A stretch of 8,875 nt of DNA, from the NCBI GenBank assembly GCA_964438715.1, contig CAYTLQ010000153.1:1-8875 (forward strand), read 5' to 3'. Below the pieces are notes generated by a model. That model saw nothing but the letters and a program-made list of their open reading frames with translations, made no database searches and was not told the DNA's origin. Source of the DNA: CAYTLQ01 sp964438715. Lineage in GTDB: Bacteria; Bacteroidota; Ignavibacteria; Ignavibacteriales; Ignavibacteriaceae. This document shows, in pieces, positions 7,335 to 8,875 of this stretch (positions are counted from its first letter, which is position 1; every line of letters begins with the position of its first letter). The position numbers and the translations under genes were made by a program.

Positions 7335-8068
7335 TTTTTCTGAGCAAATATTATAAATCGCTCCGAATCTGAAATGTCAAAATTATTACCGGAGTAATCA
7401 CCATATTCTCCGATTATTGTTAGTCCGACCCTTTGAAGTTCCTTGCGTAAAATATCCGGATGATAAAGAGCAACCGACTCTTTAAAACATTTTAGATTTC
7501 CTTCAGCCTGAATAATTATATCCTTAATAACTCTTCCCAATTCAATTCTGCGAACCTGTTCAACCATCATTCTATTATGAAAACTTCGTGAATACGGAAT
7601 TAGATTTTTAGATAGGTAATTTATGTTAAAATAATCCAGAACAAAGGCTCCATTATTCTCAAGTAAGTTTGCCACACTGTCAAAAACCTGAAAATTTTCC
7701 TCATCTGTCTGATTATAACCAATTGAAGTGAATAAATTAAGAATGAGCTGATATTTTTTATGCAAAATGATTTTACGAAAGTCACCAACCAAAAATTCGG
7801 CTGATAATTTTTCTTTTTTAGCATTTGCATTAGCAACAGAAATTAATCGAGGACTTAAGTCAATTCCGGTGACTGTAATACCTTTCTTTGCAATAAAAAT
7901 TACATGTCTTCCTGCTCCACATGCTGTATCAAGCACTGGACCGATTACCGAAAAAGGTAGTTTCTCAATTATTAGTGTACCTAATTTTTTGGCATCGTTT
8001 TCGTTTCTGTGGTTATAGACTTCTAAATATTCATTGGAGTTAAACCACTCCTCGAACCATTCACTCAT
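7331..8068 (-). CDS. Class I SAM-dependent methyltransferase
   Basis: 245 residues, a complete Rossmann-type methyltransferase. Motif I VLDTACGAGRH (45-55) binds S-adenosylmethionine. The acidic residue after strand 2 is D70 in TGIDLSP (67-73). Motif III is GDFR (95-98), and the motif IV region is YQLILNLFTSIGY (106-118), followed by GAFVLDYFN (140-148). The N-terminus (WFEEWFNSNEYLEVYNHR) is an aromatic segment often seen in stand-alone small-molecule or lipid-type methyltransferases of this group. The substrate cannot be told from the sequence. The ATG start overlaps the recR stop as ATGA, and its own TGA overlaps the start of the first lipoprotein the same way, so it is embedded in the recR operon. 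No residue of the SAM site is missing. Confidence 0.92.
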   Translation of the reverse strand: MSEWFEEWFNSNEYLEVYNHRNENDAKKLGTLIIEKLPFSVIGPVLDTACGAGRHVIFIAKKGITVTGIDLSPRLISVANANAKKEKLSAEFLVGDFRKIILHKKYQLILNLFTSIGYNQTDEENFQVFDSVANLLENNGAFVLDYFNINYLSKNLIPYSRSFHNRMMVEQVRRIELGRVIKDIIIQAEGNLKCFKESVALYHPDILRKELQRVGLTIIGEYGDYSGNNFDISDSERFIIFAQKK

Positions 8069-8664
8069 TCCACAACGACTCTACCAGTAAAAGCTCTGCC
8101 TATTGTCGCATCATCAGCAAACTCTAATTCTCCTCCTATAGGTATTCCCCTCGCAATTCTGGTAATAATAACATTGTATTTCTTAAGATTTTTAAGTAAA
8201 TATAAGGATGTTGCTTCACCTTCGGTATTTGGATTGAGCGCGAGTATAACTTCTTTTACATCGCCTGTTTCAAGTCTTTTTAACAATTGGGAAATCTTTA
8301 AATTTTCCGCAGTAACCCCGGCCAAAGGGTTCAGAACACCCCCTAATACATGATAAAGACCCGTGTACTCGTTCGTTTTTTCGATGGCAAGTATATCACT
8401 AGCTTCTTCAACGACACAAATTATACTTTTGTTTCTTTTTATTGAAGAACAAATCTCACAAATTTCATGTTCTGTAATATTGAAACAAATTGAACAAAAT
8501 CTTAAGCGTTCCTTTAGTGCCTTAATAGCAGAAACAAATTTATCAAAATCTTCCGGTGTACTTTTAATGAGATGCAAGGCAAGACGCTGAGCAGTTTTTC
8601 TGCCGATTCCCGGAAATTTATGGAATGCCTCAATTGCCAGTTGTAATGGTTCAGTGATGAGCAA
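8065..8664 (-). CDS. recR: Recombination mediator protein RecR
   Basis: 199 residues, the usual RecR length. In order: helix-hairpin-helix FPGIGRKTAQRLALHL (17-32), a C4 zinc finger (C57, C60, C69, C72), and a Toprim domain starting IICVVEE (81-87) with HVLGGVLNPLAGV (105-117) and the acidic NPNTEGEAT motif (144-152), then the C-terminal ARGIPIGGELEFAD (171-184) with Walker B-like character. Known role: with RecO (and RecF) it loads RecA on SSB-coated single-stranded DNA at gaps. The start is TTG at 8664, directly after the ybaB stop; this places the hairpin motif at the same distance from the N-terminus as in E. coli RecR, and the preceding in-frame TGA excludes a longer protein. The ybaB-recR order is widely conserved. 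Confidence 0.98.
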   Translation of the reverse strand: MLITEPLQLAIEAFHKFPGIGRKTAQRLALHLIKSTPEDFDKFVSAIKALKERLRFCSICFNITEHEICEICSSIKRNKSIICVVEEASDILAIEKTNEYTGLYHVLGGVLNPLAGVTAENLKISQLLKRLETGDVKEVILALNPNTEGEATSLYLLKNLKKYNVIITRIARGIPIGGELEFADDATIGRAFTGRVVVE

Positions 8665-8875
8665 TCAGAAACCCGGTAAATTTAATCCTGGAGGAATAAG
8701 ACCTTTTGTAAGACGCGCCATTTCTTCTTCGGCCATTTTGCTTGCCGACGTAAGTGCCTTGTTTACAGCCGCAACAATCAAGTCTTCAAGAATATCTTTT
8801 TCTTCTGCATTTATTACGGATGGATCTATTTCAATACTTACAACTTCCTTGTTTCCGTTAGCGGTAACTTTTATC
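8665..8875 (-). CDS. ybaB: Nucleoid-associated protein YbaB/EbfC, 5' end cut by window edge
   Basis: The last 69 residues and the TGA stop are visible; the start lies beyond the right edge. Family signatures are VTANGNKEVVSIEIDPSV near the visible start, then ILEDLIVAAVNKAL and ASKMAEEEMARLTKGL, ending in PPGLNLPGF, the typical glycine/proline-rich tail. Known role: a small homodimeric DNA-binding protein linked to nucleoid organisation and often encoded between dnaX and recR. Here recR follows with no intervening base. dnaX would be the expected upstream neighbour outside the window. Confidence 0.97.
   Translation of the reverse strand, partial: IKVTANGNKEVVSIEIDPSVINAEEKDILEDLIVAAVNKALTSASKMAEEEMARLTKGLIPPGLNLPGF

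Noticed and set aside
7621..7836. Minus-strand open frame of 71 codons within the methyltransferase gene
   Set aside because: It is out of frame with a complete methyltransferase that carries all SAM-binding motifs; it is a shadow frame.
1..8875. Mobile element, phage, CRISPR, tRNA/rRNA or riboswitch
   Set aside because: No transposase or integrase, no repeat array, no inverted-repeat ends and no RNA-like conserved stretch were seen; genes fill almost every base.

Overview
The window is a dense, one-directional block of AT-rich bacterial DNA. Every gene I can support lies on the minus strand, so transcription runs from the right end to the left. No RNA gene, mobile element, CRISPR array or long gene-free stretch is visible. 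The longest gap between genes is 69 bases. The gene families (multi-SLBB polysaccharide export protein, Wzz-BY-kinase fusion, FtsX of the Bacteroidota-like type, ybaB-recR pair), the low GC and the clear Shine-Dalgarno sequences before several genes fit a Gram-negative member of the Bacteroidota/Ignavibacteriota/Chlorobi group. Ignavibacteria is my best guess, because classical Bacteroidia usually lack strong Shine-Dalgarno sites. That placement is inference.

Right half (about 5385-8875): a tightly packed run of ybaB/ebfC (5' end cut by the window edge), recR, a class I SAM-dependent methyltransferase, two small lipoproteins that look like tandem paralogues, and ftsX. Neighbours overlap by 4 to 8 bases, abut, or lie 8 bases apart, so this looks like one translationally coupled operon. 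It joins DNA repair and nucleoid housekeeping (YbaB, RecR) to envelope functions (lipoproteins, FtsX).

Left half (1-5315): after the 69-base gap, which holds a weak promoter-like sequence, comes an exopolysaccharide/capsule export module. It consists of a short one-SLBB protein with a signal peptide and a C-terminal membrane helix, a 749-residue chain-length determinant fused to a bacterial tyrosine kinase with a tyrosine-rich tail, a 527-residue Wza-like export protein with four SLBB units, and a second Wzz-type co-polymerase that runs off the left edge. Together these would form the inner-membrane co-polymerase/kinase and the periplasmic to outer-membrane export channel of a Wzx/Wzy-type pathway. 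Glycosyltransferases and the polymerase would be expected further left.

The most notable points are frequent non-ATG starts (three TTG, one GTG, and one gene that seems to need ATT to keep its lipoprotein signal peptide), the tandem paralogous lipoproteins between recR/methyltransferase and ftsX, and the two SLBB proteins of very different size that both end in a membrane helix. I found no convincing sign of an entirely new multi-gene system. The lipoprotein pair and the short SLBB protein are the least described parts.
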